From Sorangium cellulosum So0157-2 (lineage in GTDB: Bacteria > Myxococcota_A > Polyangia > Polyangiales > Polyangiaceae), in NCBI RefSeq assembly GCF_000418325.1, contig NC_021658.1, positions 1,178,001 through 1,242,000 of the forward strand: 64,000 nt of DNA. The letters are read 5' to 3'. Below, piece by piece: positions 55,265-63,751 of the stretch. A model generated the notes under the pieces. It did not search any database, was not told where the DNA came from, and saw only the letters and a list, made by a program, of their open reading frames with translations. Position numbers and translations under genes: made by a program. Positions within the stretch are counted from its first letter, which is position 1. Each line of letters starts with the position of its first letter.

Positions 55265-56797
55265 TCAATTCAGCCAGCGGGCGAGCTGCGAGCGCTCCGG
55301 CACGTGCAGCTTCGTGCCCCGAGCCGAGCGGGCCAACCGTCCCGGCACGAGGATCAGCGCGCGGCGCAGCCACGGCGTTCGCCAGCTCGCCAGGTGCGGA
55401 ACATGGTCCAGCACATACCGGCGCATCAGGTTGGCGGTCAGCAGCTTCAGCAGCAGCGCGGCATGATTGGCGTTGAAGCTGTGGCTCGGCACGCGACCGC
55501 ATCCCCACCCGTGCTTGAGATCGCCGATGAGCGGCTCGATGCCCGCGCGCAGGTCATACCGCGCCGCGACGTCTTCCGGCGCTTCGACCGGCTCGTTGGT
55601 CAAGAAGACCTGCACCGTGTAGTCGAGGCCCTCCCAGAGGTAGATCTGCTTGCCGTTCTCCCGGTCGCGTGTGCGTACGGCAATCACGCGGACCCCATCC
55701 GGCCAATCGCTGCGCCGGAACGGGACCTCGGCCACCTGCCGCCGGGGACGACCGTCGGCATCCCAGTCGATGGTACGCCATCCGGTAGCGTGTGCGACCA
55801 TGCCCACCAGATCGGGGCTCATCCGCGCCTTGGTCAGGAAAAAGCATCCCTTCATGGCAACGGCGTGCATCAAGGCGCTGCAATCCCCCGCGCCGTCGAT
55901 CCGCACGTAGATGGCCGCGCTCGGCGCTGCGGTGCGCGCCCGGTCAATGCACTCCTCGACGAAGGGCACGTCGGCCTCGCCGAAGCTCGTGTCGCCCGGT
56001 CGCAGCTTGGCCCCGACGATGGCCTCGACCTCGGCGATGCGCGCCAGGATCGGATGATAGCTCGGCCGGCCGTGATAGCGCGGGTTCGGGCCCGGCAGCG
56101 CCCCCTCCTGCATCCCGAAGAGCGGCTCCACGGTCGTGTCGACGTCGATGTGTACGAACCGGTGCTTTCGGCGCGCAACGAGGGCGAGCGCATGGTCGAC
56201 GACCATGCTGTGCATCGCTTCGAGCGCTTCCTCGTCGAAGCGGCACAGATCCCGGTAGACGGTATCGATGCTGGGGACGACCCCGCCCGCGAGGCGTACG
56301 AAGAGCGGATCGACGGCGAGCGCCTCGATGCCGAAGACGCGCTCCTCGCCGGCGAGCGCGCTGTCCATCAGCAGGCGCATCTGCGCGGCCATGGGGTAGA
56401 TCACCGAGCGGCCCGTCTTCAGCCGGGAAAAGCTGCGGCTCAGGGCCGCGTCGACGCCGAGCTCGCGGATGAAGGCGCCGAACGGGGCAAGCCCTGCGAC
56501 CCTCCATCAGCAGGCGCATCTGCGCGGCCAGGCCATGGGGTAGATCACCGAGCGGCCCGTCTTCAGCCGGGAAAAGCTGCGGCTCAGGGCCGCGTCGACG
56601 CCGAGCTCGCGGATGAAGGCGCCGAACGGGGCAAGCCCTGCGACCCCCGTCAGGTTCGTCTCCGTGGGGTTGACGTGGAGTGTGGAAGGGTCTGGCCGCC
56701 GGATGCGCTTCTGGTGCCGCCCGTCGCCTTTCCTCTTGAACCCAAGCTGGCGCCGGCGCACCTTGGAGGTGCTCGGCGTGCGTCTTCGTTTCGTCAT
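55265..56797 (-). pseudogene. IS1380-family transposase (broken)
   Basis: The N-terminal piece starts at ATG 56797 (MTKRRRTPSTSKVRRRQLGF) and runs to a stop at 56507 after a 5-bp insertion (AGGCC). The rest of the transposase reads in another frame from 56404 to 55265. That part has typical family motifs: HIDVDTTVEPLFGMQEGALP, NPRYHGRPSYHPILA, YVRIDGAGD and a C-terminal YDLRAGIEPLIGDLKHGWG, which carry the DDE-type catalytic residues. A 139/144-bp tandem duplication (56364-56646) lies at the break. Combined length (~475 residues without the duplication) fits the family. No active transposase is expected from this copy. Confidence 0.85.
56364..56646. repeat. 139/144-bp tandem duplication inside the transposase gene
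   Basis: The units 56364-56502 and 56503-56646 are the same except for a 5-bp AGGCC insertion in the second. The change disrupts the transposase frame. Confidence 0.9.
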
Positions 56798-56981
56798 AGC
56801 AACCGGGACCGGTCGCCACGCCGAGCCTTTCTTTCAAGGCGTTCCGTTTACGCCGCCAGCTTTCTCACCCCTCGGAGCGGCTTCGTAGGCGCGAAATCCA
56901 CGCTGAATCTTTGGAAGAAACGGCTTGGCGAGCTCTTCCGACATTGGCAGAATCAGTGCTGCCCGATCCGAAAGAGCAGCC

Positions 56982-57335
56982 ATGCCGATGCGCCGAAAGT
57001 CCCGCGGAGACGACGTCCTTCCCTCTGGTAGGCGTCCCTGCCTGAGTGGGCTGGGAGAGTGGGAGCGGAAGTGGGTACGGAAGATGGGTCTCGAGGACAT
57101 CCCGTGGGATCCGGAGCGATGCTGCGAGCACTGCATCGCGGAGCGAGCGGATCGCGGCGAGGCGATGGAGGAGGTTGCGCCGCCGTCGGGGAGCCGACCG
57201 AAGCTGCTGCTGGGACTTGGCTGGGCGAAGACCCCGCCCGGGGCGGGCGGTCGGAAGGGGCGGAGCAAGGGCGGCGGTAAGCTGACGCTGCTGAAGCTCG
57301 TGCGCTCGCCACGCTCCAGGCGCAAGGATTCTTGA
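56982..57335 (+). CDS. Small basic protein with a CCEHC motif, copy 1
   Basis: This protein has 117 residues from ATG 56982 (MPMRRKSRGDDVLPSG); a start at 56925 would add 19 residues, but the paralogue's strong ribosome-binding site supports this one. The core, LSGLGEWERKWVRKMGLEDI then PWDPERCCEHCIAERA, contains Cys/His residues that could bind a metal. The C-terminus is Gly/Lys/Arg-rich. A close paralogue lies at 60109. No family recognised. It is located just beyond the IS end and 180 bp before the PP2C-like gene. Conservation of the frame in both copies argues that it is a real gene. Confidence 0.7.
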   Translation: MPMRRKSRGDDVLPSGRRPCLSGLGEWERKWVRKMGLEDIPWDPERCCEHCIAERADRGEAMEEVAPPSGSRPKLLLGLGWAKTPPGAGGRKGRSKGGGKLTLLKLVRSPRSRRKDS

Positions 57336-57449
57336 GCGATGGCGCCGCCTCTGGGGCGCCGGATCGAGCGAGCGGGCGGGCGTTGACGGCCCAGGCGCGC
57401 TGACCGCGCACGGCAGCCGCGCTGGGCGCCGGGCTACGGATTGGGATTC

Positions 57450-57473
57450 GGCGCACCGCGGGCGCGGTGCGCC
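57450..57473. terminator. Hairpin between the CCEHC gene and the PP2C-like gene
   Basis: Perfect 10-bp stem GGCGCACCGC / GCGGTGCGCC with a GGGC loop, 115 bp after the CCEHC stop and 42 bp before the PP2C-like start. It could terminate the former or attenuate the latter. Confidence 0.45.
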
Positions 57474-57514
57474 CTGACTCGGCTCGTCGCTGTGACGAGC
57501 GTGCGAGGTGGATG

Positions 57515-58285
57515 ATGGTGTGCTCAACGCTTGCCCTCGAGGCAGGCGCGGAAGCCCCTGTGTCGAGGCGTCGTACGAGCAACGAGGAGAGCTTTGGTAC
57601 ATTGCCTTGCTTGGGGCTGTTCTTCGTCGCTGGTGAGGTCGGCGGACAGGCCGTCTCTCGTACGGCCATCGAGATGGTGCATGCAGCTGTCGAGGTAGAC
57701 AGCGTGGGCAACGCTTGTGTTGGTGCAATGGCTGCGCCGCAATGCCGGGACGAAGTACGGCTCATGATGAGCCCGCGTGGAGCGAACCATTGTCGCCTGA
57801 GGGACGATGGTTCGGAACAGCCGCGGAGCAGCGTGCCCGCGAGCTTCGCCGGTGTGCTGCTCGCGCCGGGGGCGGCGTACATGGCTTATATCGGCGACAT
57901 GCGCGTCTGCCGATTTCGTTGCGGGAAGCTGGAGGAGCGAACGGGTGAGCACGTCAGGCCCGACGATGGCGCGTCGGATGAAACCATCTCGCCGGATGCG
58001 CTCGCCATATTGAGCCAACACGCGGATATCGCGACACGTGCGCTCGGCTGCGAGGCGGCGGTGGAAATGAAGGCCCTGGTCGAGCGCACCGAACCGGGCG
58101 ACATCTTCCTCGTGTGCTCGGGCGGGTTCTGGGGTGCTGTGCCCGCGGCTCGCATTGCCGGGATCCTTGCCGCACATCATGAGCTGCGCCTCGCGGCGAG
58201 CCTGCTGGTGGACTGCGCTCATGAGCACGGCGAGCCCGAGCACGTGACGTGCCTCTTGGCGCGCGTCGGCGGCAACGGAGAGTGA
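57515..58285 (+). CDS. PP2C-like pseudophosphatase
   Basis: This protein has 256 residues from ATG 57515 (GAGG 6 bp upstream; ATG 57512 also possible). The PPM/PP2C plan is recognisable: RRRTSNEES (18-26), FFVAGEVGGQAVS (36-48), AYMAYIGDMRVCRFRCGKLE (121-140), TRALGCEAAVEM, PGDIFLVCSGGFWG (194-207), AASLLVDCAHEHGEPEHVTC. At all four metal motifs the ligands are changed: NED to NEE, DGMGG to GEVGG, SDG to SGG, and DN to EH near the end. Phosphatase activity is therefore unlikely. Given the upstream kinases, it may bind phosphorylated partners or regulate them. A decayed second copy is at 60470-60910. The first 10 residues are uncertain. Confidence 0.8.
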   Translation: MVCSTLALEAGAEAPVSRRRTSNEESFGTLPCLGLFFVAGEVGGQAVSRTAIEMVHAAVEVDSVGNACVGAMAAPQCRDEVRLMMSPRGANHCRLRDDGSEQPRSSVPASFAGVLLAPGAAYMAYIGDMRVCRFRCGKLEERTGEHVRPDDGASDETISPDALAILSQHADIATRALGCEAAVEMKALVERTEPGDIFLVCSGGFWGAVPAARIAGILAAHHELRLAASLLVDCAHEHGEPEHVTCLLARVGGNGE

Positions 58286-58375
58286 AATTCACGAAGAGGA
58301 ACGGTGCGCCAGCACGGGAGGGCGGCGGGGCTGTGGAGGGGCGGGCGGCGCGCAGGCGCGAAGCGCCGAGCGGCG

Positions 58376-59247
58376 ATGCTCGTGCAGCCGCAGCGAGCGA
58401 CGCGCGCGTATGCGCTGGCGCCGCTGTTGGCGCTGGTGATGACGGTCGTGGGCGCGGGAGCGGCGCTGGGGATCCGAGCGATGAGCGGCGCCGCGCCGGA
58501 GGAGGCGCAGGGAGAGCCGGCGGCCTCTGCGGCGCCGGCCGGGAGCGGGTCGACGAGCGCGGCGCCGGCGGCGAGCGCCGCCGCGCCGGCGCCGGTCGCG
58601 GTCCCCGCGGCACCCGCGACGGAGGCGACGGCGAGCGCGGCGGCGGTGAGCACGGCCGAGGGGGCTGCGAAGGCCGGAACGCCTGCGAAGGCCGAAGCGG
58701 TTGCGGAAGCGGAGGCACCTGCTGCGAAAGAGCAACCGCCGGCGAGCCATCTCGAACCCCATCGATGGTCCCGGCGCGAGCGGCGGCGGTAGCGCTGGCG
58801 GCTGCGGGGGCAACGGAGGCGGCGGCGGAAAGGCCAGCGGATCGAGCATCGAAATCGTCAGCCTGGGGACGAAGCTTGTGCTGACGGAGGTGACGATCGA
58901 GGTGGGCACGGCGGGCAAGGGCGGAGATGGCGCCGGCGGAAGAGGCGGTGCAGTTGGGGGCAGCGGCAGTGCCGGTGGGAATCCTTCGACGCTAGGTGGC
59001 TCGACCGGTTGCCGTGGCGGCGATGGCGGTCAGGGCGGAACTGGCGGGCCCGGCGGCGGCGATCGAGGCGGCGACGCGGTGGGCATCGCCTACGCCGCTG
59101 CGCCGAGCGCAACAGTTCTGCTGAAGAGCTTCATGGCGGGCACTGCCGGCGACGGTGGCAGAAACGGCGCCCGGCGGGAGCGCCGGCGAAGCGGGTGAGA
59201 GCGGAGAATGCTGGGACTTCGCCGCCAATGCGAGCTGCGGGCAATGA
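58376..59247 (+). pseudogene. Chimeric remnant: kinase-2 tail joined to PGRS C-terminus
   Basis: 58376-58745 encodes a segment matching the membrane helix and tail of kinase 2 (MLVQPQRATRAYALAPLLAL, VMTVVGAGAALGIRAMSGAA). At ~58750 it joins, in a different frame, a segment matching the Gly-rich end of the PGRS proteins (SNPIDGPGASGGGSAGGCGG; GIAYAAAPSATVLLKSFMAG). A further 1-base shift near 59170 separates the final SGECWDFAANASCGQ, which ends at 59247. No intact product is possible. It looks like a deletion between a former kinase gene and a former PGRS gene, collapsing a fourth cassette. Confidence 0.82.
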
Positions 59248-59332
59248 GAAGCATGGCCCTGTTGTGTGGTAATTCCGAAGGGTTAGACGGAATGCGCTCG
59301 TCCGGCGAATGAGGGCTGCGGTTGGTGAGCCG

Positions 59333-59572
59333 CTGAGCTGAAGGAGACAACAAGAAATGATTGGACGCACCCCGCGCCGGGGTGGTAGGGCTGCTCTGTC
59401 GCGGAAACGCGGCACGGTGGGCTGCTCGGCGCTTACAACTTCTCCACCACAGCGTGGAATGCCCAGGGCGCGGGCGGACGGACCGAAGATCTGCTGAACC
59501 CTTCTGCGTCGGGCCGCGAGAGCGGATGTTATCCGACGGTCGCTGAAGGCAGCCCGGCAGCAGATCGCTTTT
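59333..59572. repeat. Second copy of the 54806-55046 segment
   Basis: It has the same GAAGGAGACAACAAGAAATG start and ~240 bp of similar sequence as at 54806. One base is missing after GGTGGTAGGG, so the frame stops early. It marks the start of the second duplicated block. Confidence 0.85.
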
Positions 59573-60108
59573 GTGTTCTGCGAGAGCCATCGGTCATGGC
59601 TGCGGCCGGGCGGGGATGCGCCGCAGCGCTGACGCGAGGGTCGCCGTCGCTCCGGGAACTCCTCACCGTCGCGCGCGCAGCGCGGGGCGTGGGAGGGGCG
59701 GACCGCGCGCGCGCAGGAGGCCGGCGGAAGCAGCAACGTTGCGGAGAGCGCAGGCGCCGAAGCCGTAAGGGCAGCGGAGCAGGAGTTTGGGTGAGCGAGC
59801 GATGAGATGGCTGGCGGCGTCGTCGGAGCACCGCCCGCGCCGCGGAGGAGGGAGCAGGGAGAGGTTGGTGGTGAGCGCGTGAGGAGCGATCGGAGGGAAG
59901 GTACATTCCGAGGTGTGGCGAGGTATCTCGCGAAGGATCCGCGGGAACTATGCTCCCGGAGAACCGCGGAAAGTGATCGCCACCGTACGATTTGGTGATA
60001 AATCGACATGTTTGAACGTAAACCATCGAAAGAGCATCGATTTCTGGAAGAAACCCCTTGGCGGGCTCTTCCGATCTCGGCAGAATCCGCACTGCCGAAG
60101 GAGTCGCC
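59573..60108. other. Non-coding stretch of the second block
   Basis: No supported gene. From ~60037 it matches the leader of CCEHC copy 1 (TGGAAGAAACSSCTTGGCG). Short Arg/Ala-rich open frames in 59596-59900 lack coding character. A TTGATA/TTTGGTGATA AT-richer patch near 59990-60020 may hold a promoter for the CCEHC gene. Confidence 0.5.
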
Positions 60109-60453
60109 ATGTCGATGCGCCGGAAGTCCAGCCGAGACGACCTGCCTCCCTCCCGTAGGCGCCCGAGCCTGAGCGGGCTGGGGGAGTGGGAGCGGAAGTG
60201 GGTGCGGAAGATGGGTCTCGACGACATCCCGTGGGATCCGGAGCAATGCTGCGAGCACTGCCTCGCGGAGCGAGCGGCTCGCGGAGAGGCGGTGGAGGAG
60301 GTTGCTCCGCCATCGGAGAGCCGACCGAAGCCGCTGCTGAGCGTTGGCTGGGCGACGACCCCTCCCGGGGCGGGTGGTCCGAAGGGGCGGAGCAAGCGCC
60401 GAGGCCAGCTGAGGCTCGTGCGCTCACCGCGTGTCGAGCGCAAGGACGCTTGA
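60109..60453 (+). CDS. Small basic protein with a CCEHC motif, copy 2
   Basis: This protein has 114 residues from ATG 60109 (MSMRRKSSRDDLPPSRRR), preceded by GAAGGAG 5 bp upstream. The core LSGLGEWERKWVRKMGLDDI and PWDPEQCCEHCLAERA is nearly the same as copy 1, with changes concentrated in the N- and C-terminal basic regions. No membrane helix or signal peptide. No family recognised; the conserved Cys-Cys-x-His-Cys cluster could hold a metal. It stays intact although the neighbouring PP2C-like copy has decayed, which suggests it is independent of it. Confidence 0.72.
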   Translation: MSMRRKSSRDDLPPSRRRPSLSGLGEWERKWVRKMGLDDIPWDPEQCCEHCLAERAARGEAVEEVAPPSESRPKPLLSVGWATTPPGAGGPKGRSKRRGQLRLVRSPRVERKDA

Positions 60454-60469
60454 GGCTTGAACCAAGGCA

Positions 60470-60910
60470 GGCGCGGCGGGCCCTGCGTCGAAGCGTCGTA
60501 CGAGCCACAGCGAGAGCTTTGATGCGCGGCCTTGCCTGGGGCTGTTCCTGGTCGCCGGTGGATTCGGGGGATGGGTTGTCTCCCGTGCTGCTGTTACGGT
60601 GGCGTGTCGGATGGCGTCATCTCGCCTGATGCGCTCGCCATGTTGACGCAGCACGCAAGCGCAGCGACACGAGCGCTCGGCTGTGACGCGGCGGTGGACA
60701 TGAGCACCCATGTCGAGCGCACCGAGCCAGGCGACATCTCCCTCGTTTGCTCGGGCAGCCTCTGGGATTCGATGGCCAATGGCCGCATCATCGGCACCCT
60801 TGCAGCGCATATGAGCTGCGTCTCACGGCGAGCCTGCTGCTCGACTGTGCTCATGAGAGCGGCGAGCCCGAGCACGGACGTGCCTCTTGGCGCGCAGGGC
60901 GGACGTGCAG
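60470..60910 (+). pseudogene. Decayed second copy of the PP2C-like gene
   Basis: 60470-60580 matches the 5' part of the PP2C-like gene (GGCAGGCGCGG...GTCGTACGAGC...GGGGCTGTTC). About 300 bp is then missing, and similarity resumes at ~60605 (ISPDALAMLTQHASAATRAL, VERTEPGDISLVCSG). A frameshift after LAAH places the last part (LRLTASLLLDCAHESGEPEH) in another frame. Even the SDG motif is altered (CSGSL). Not functional. Confidence 0.8.
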
Positions 60911-61115
60911 CCAGCCTCGGCAAAGGAAGGCCTCGGTCTCGGCCCCGCCCGCGGCGTCGGCCTCGCGCCGGCTCACGCCAGCCCCCCACGCCGGCGCTCG
61001 CCTCGGCTCCGCTCGCGCGGCGCCGGCCCGAACGCCAGGCCCGCAGCGCCGTCACGTGCAGGACGCGCACCACGGCCTACCTTCGGACGCCCCGCTCCTG
61101 CTACCCTGCCGGGCC

Positions 61116-62795
61116 GTGGCGATTACGACCGATTTCCTCGTCATCGGCAGCGGTGTGGCCGGGCTTACGTTTGCGCTCGAGGCGGCCGAGCACGGCGAAG
61201 TGATCGTCGTCACCAAGCGCTCGCGCGACGAGTCCAACACGAAATACGCCCAGGGAGGCATCGCCGCGGTCTTCGCGCCGGACGACTCCGCCGAGGCGCA
61301 CATCGCCGACACCCTCGAGGCGGGCGCGGGCCTCTGCCACGACGTGGTCGTCGAGATCTGCGCGCGCGAAGGCCCCGAGCGGGTGCGCGAGCTCATCGCG
61401 CGGGGCGCCCAGTTCGACCACGAGAACGGTCAGGTGCGCCTCGGGCGCGAGGGCGGGCACTCCGCGCGGCGGATCGTGCACGCCGCCGACGCCACCGGCC
61501 AGGAGATCGAGCGCGCGCTCCTCGAGCAGGCCCGGCAGAACCCGAACATCCGCTTCGCCGAGCACCACACGGCGATCGACCTGATCCCGCTCTCCCGCTT
61601 CGGCGGGCCGGACGTCTGCGCCGGCGCCTACGTGCTCGACGAGACCGACGCCGCCCTCAACCCGGCGCCGCGGGCGCGCGACTCGGAGCGGCCCGCGCCC
61701 CGCCACCGCCCCGCCTCGAAGCCGCACGTCGTCGAGACCTACCTCGCGCGGGCGACCGTGCTCGCCACCGGCGGCGCGGGCAAGGTCTACCTCTACACGA
61801 CGAACCCCGACGTCGCGACGGGCGACGGCGTCGCCATGGCCTACCGCGCCGGCGCCGAGATCGCGAACATGGAGTTCTACCAGTTCCATCCGACGTGCCT
61901 GTTCCACCCGGAAGCGAAGAGCTTCCTCGTCAGCGAGGCGCTGCGCGGCGAGGGCGCCATCCTCCGCCTGCCGGACGGCACGGCCTTCATGGCGAGCCAC
62001 GACCCGCGCAAGGACCTCGCGCCGCGCGACATCGTGGCGCGCGCGATCGACTTCGAGATGAAGCGGACCGGCTCGGACTACGTGCTGCTCGACATCACCC
62101 ACCGGCCGGCCAGCTTCGTCCGCGAGCACTTCCCCACCATCTACGCGCAGTGCCTCCGCTACGGCATCGACATCACCGCGCAGCCGATCCCCGTCGTGCC
62201 GGCCGCCCACTACATGTGCGGCGGCGTCACCACCGACCTCTACGGCAGGACGACGATCCCCGGCCTCTGGGCGATCGGCGAGTGCACGTGCACCGGCCTC
62301 CACGGCGCGAACCGGCTCGCCTCGAACTCGCTGCTCGAGGGGCTCGTCTTCGGCCACCGCGCGGCCGCGCGCCTCTCCACGCAGATCGACGAGCTCCGGC
62401 AGAGCCCGTTCCCATCGGTCCCCGAGTGGCAGGCCGGCAACGCGGTCGCGAGCGACGAGGAGGTCGTCGTCGCCCACAACTGGGACGAGCTGCGCCGGAC
62501 CATGTGGAACTACGTCGGCATCGTCCGGTCCGACGCCCGCCTCCGCCGCGCCGCCCGGCGGATCGCCCTGCTCCAGGAGGAGATCCGCGAGTACTACTGG
62601 AAGCACCTCGTCACGCGGGATCTGCTCGAGCTGCGCAACATCGCCACCGTGGCGGAGCTCATCGTCGGCTGCGCCGCCGCCCGGCACGAGAGCCGGGGGC
62701 TGCACTCGACCATCGACTACCCGGAGACGAACGATCGCCTCTCCACGGACACGGTCGTGAAGCGGGGTGTGCTGCCTCATCTGCGAGGTCGATGA
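61116..62795 (+). CDS. nadB: L-aspartate oxidase
   Basis: This protein has 559 residues from GTG 61116 (MAITTDFLVIGSGVAG). It oxidises L-aspartate to iminoaspartate, the first step of de novo NAD synthesis, using FAD. Motifs: FAD-binding VIGSGVAGLTFALEAAEHG, SNTKYAQGGIAAVF, HSARRIVHAADATGQEIERA, EFYQFHPTCLF, FLVSEALRGEGAIL, the substrate Arg region LAPRDIVARAI, and HGANRLASNSLLEGLVFG. It has the C-terminal helical domain of the succinate dehydrogenase/fumarate reductase flavoprotein family. A ~25-residue Arg/Pro insertion (APRARDSERPAPRHRPASKP) is unusual. The stop overlaps the next start (ATGA). nadA and nadC are not in the window. Confidence 0.97.
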   Translation: MAITTDFLVIGSGVAGLTFALEAAEHGEVIVVTKRSRDESNTKYAQGGIAAVFAPDDSAEAHIADTLEAGAGLCHDVVVEICAREGPERVRELIARGAQFDHENGQVRLGREGGHSARRIVHAADATGQEIERALLEQARQNPNIRFAEHHTAIDLIPLSRFGGPDVCAGAYVLDETDAALNPAPRARDSERPAPRHRPASKPHVVETYLARATVLATGGAGKVYLYTTNPDVATGDGVAMAYRAGAEIANMEFYQFHPTCLFHPEAKSFLVSEALRGEGAILRLPDGTAFMASHDPRKDLAPRDIVARAIDFEMKRTGSDYVLLDITHRPASFVREHFPTIYAQCLRYGIDITAQPIPVVPAAHYMCGGVTTDLYGRTTIPGLWAIGECTCTGLHGANRLASNSLLEGLVFGHRAAARLSTQIDELRQSPFPSVPEWQAGNAVASDEEVVVAHNWDELRRTMWNYVGIVRSDARLRRAARRIALLQEEIREYYWKHLVTRDLLELRNIATVAELIVGCAAARHESRGLHSTIDYPETNDRLSTDTVVKRGVLPHLRGR

Positions 62796-63751
62796 GCGAT
62801 CCGCGCAGCGCCGCCCAGCCTCCGCCCAGCGGCGGCGCGGAGGGCCCGCTCGTCCATCGCGGCCGCGGGGAGCGACCGATGCCGGTCCTCGCGGCGGCCG
62901 GCTGGACGGCGGCCGTCACCTTCGTCTTCGTGTGCCTGCTCGGCGCGCTCGACCTGCTCCGGCCGGCGCCGGGCGGCGCGGCCGGCTCGCCCCCGCCGGC
63001 GCCGAGGCTCGACGTTGTCGGCAGCTTCGCGTGCCAGGCCGCCGCGTACCTCCTCGGGCTCCTCGGCGTGCGCCGCGTCCACGCGCCGCGCGCGAAGGCC
63101 CGCGAGCTCCTCGGGGTGCGCGGGACGCACGCGGCGTTCTACCCGCTCGCGGTCGCGCTCGGCTTCGCGCTCGATCCGCCCATCACCGCCCTCTACGAGG
63201 CGATCGAGCGGCGCTTCCCGTCGGGGATCGGCGACGCCCGGCTCGTCCAGGCGTTCGTGGAGGCGAGCACGCTCGATCGGATCGCGTTCGGCCTCATCTT
63301 CATCGCGCTCGGCCCCGCCCTGGAGGAGGCCTTCTTCCGCGGGGCGCTCGCCCGCCCGATGCGCCTCGCGCACGGCGCCCCGGTCGTGGTCGCGACCACG
63401 GCCGCGCTCTTCGGGGCGGCCCACGGCGAGTGGCAGAAGCTCTTGCCGATCGCGCTCTTCGGCGCGGCCCTCGGCGTCGTCCGGGTCGCGAGCGGCTCGC
63501 TGCTGCCGCCCATCCTGATGCACGGGACCTACAACGCGATCCAGTGCTTCGCGCTCCTCTCCGCCGGGGGCGCGGGCCCCGTCGACGAGGTGCCCGCCGC
63601 CGCCGGCGCGGCGCTGCCGGAGACCGCGTCGCTCCCGGGGTGGCTCGTGGCGGCGAGCTCCGCCTGCGCGCTTGTGTTGACCGCGCTCGCCTGCGCCCTC
63701 GGCAACCGCGCCGAGGGGGCGGCCCGCGCGAGGGAAGAGGACCTCCGATGA
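62792..63751 (+). CDS. CPBP-family intramembrane metalloprotease
   Basis: This protein has 319 residues from ATG 62792, overlapping the nadB stop by 4 bp. The CPBP/CAAX-protease (Abi) motifs are present in order: EE at 178-179 with Arg183 in LGPALEEAFFRGALARP, His211 in GAAHGEWQKLLP and His244 in ILMHGTYNAIQ. Six to eight membrane helices are predicted. The N-terminal 35 residues are hydrophilic. The family includes prenyl-protein proteases and bacteriocin-immunity or processing proteases; the substrate is unknown. It is cotranscribed with nadB and the patatin-like gene, which does not point to a particular role. Confidence 0.93.
   Translation: MSDPRSAAQPPPSGGAEGPLVHRGRGERPMPVLAAAGWTAAVTFVFVCLLGALDLLRPAPGGAAGSPPPAPRLDVVGSFACQAAAYLLGLLGVRRVHAPRAKARELLGVRGTHAAFYPLAVALGFALDPPITALYEAIERRFPSGIGDARLVQAFVEASTLDRIAFGLIFIALGPALEEAFFRGALARPMRLAHGAPVVVATTAALFGAAHGEWQKLLPIALFGAALGVVRVASGSLLPPILMHGTYNAIQCFALLSAGGAGPVDEVPAAAGAALPETASLPGWLVAASSACALVLTALACALGNRAEGAARAREEDLR

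Larger units (their letters stand above)
55111..56897 (-). mobile_element. IS1380-family insertion sequence, defective
   Basis: Perfect 14-bp inverted repeats, ATTTCGCGCCTACG at 55111-55124 and its complement at 56884-56897, bracket a minus-strand IS1380-type transposase. The total of 1787 bp is ~1.65 kb plus an internal duplication, matching the family. No target-site duplication is obvious. The same flanking sequence in the second block (59333-60060) lacks this element, supporting insertion. Confidence 0.85.

Noticed and set aside
54830..57031. 733-residue plus-strand open frame
   Set aside because: Only the first ~95 codons have a ribosome-binding site and a second copy; the rest is antisense to the IS transposase.
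59131..60443. Several 180-375-residue minus-strand frames
   Set aside because: They are antisense to the remnant and CCEHC regions and have Arg/Ser/Pro-rich shadow composition.
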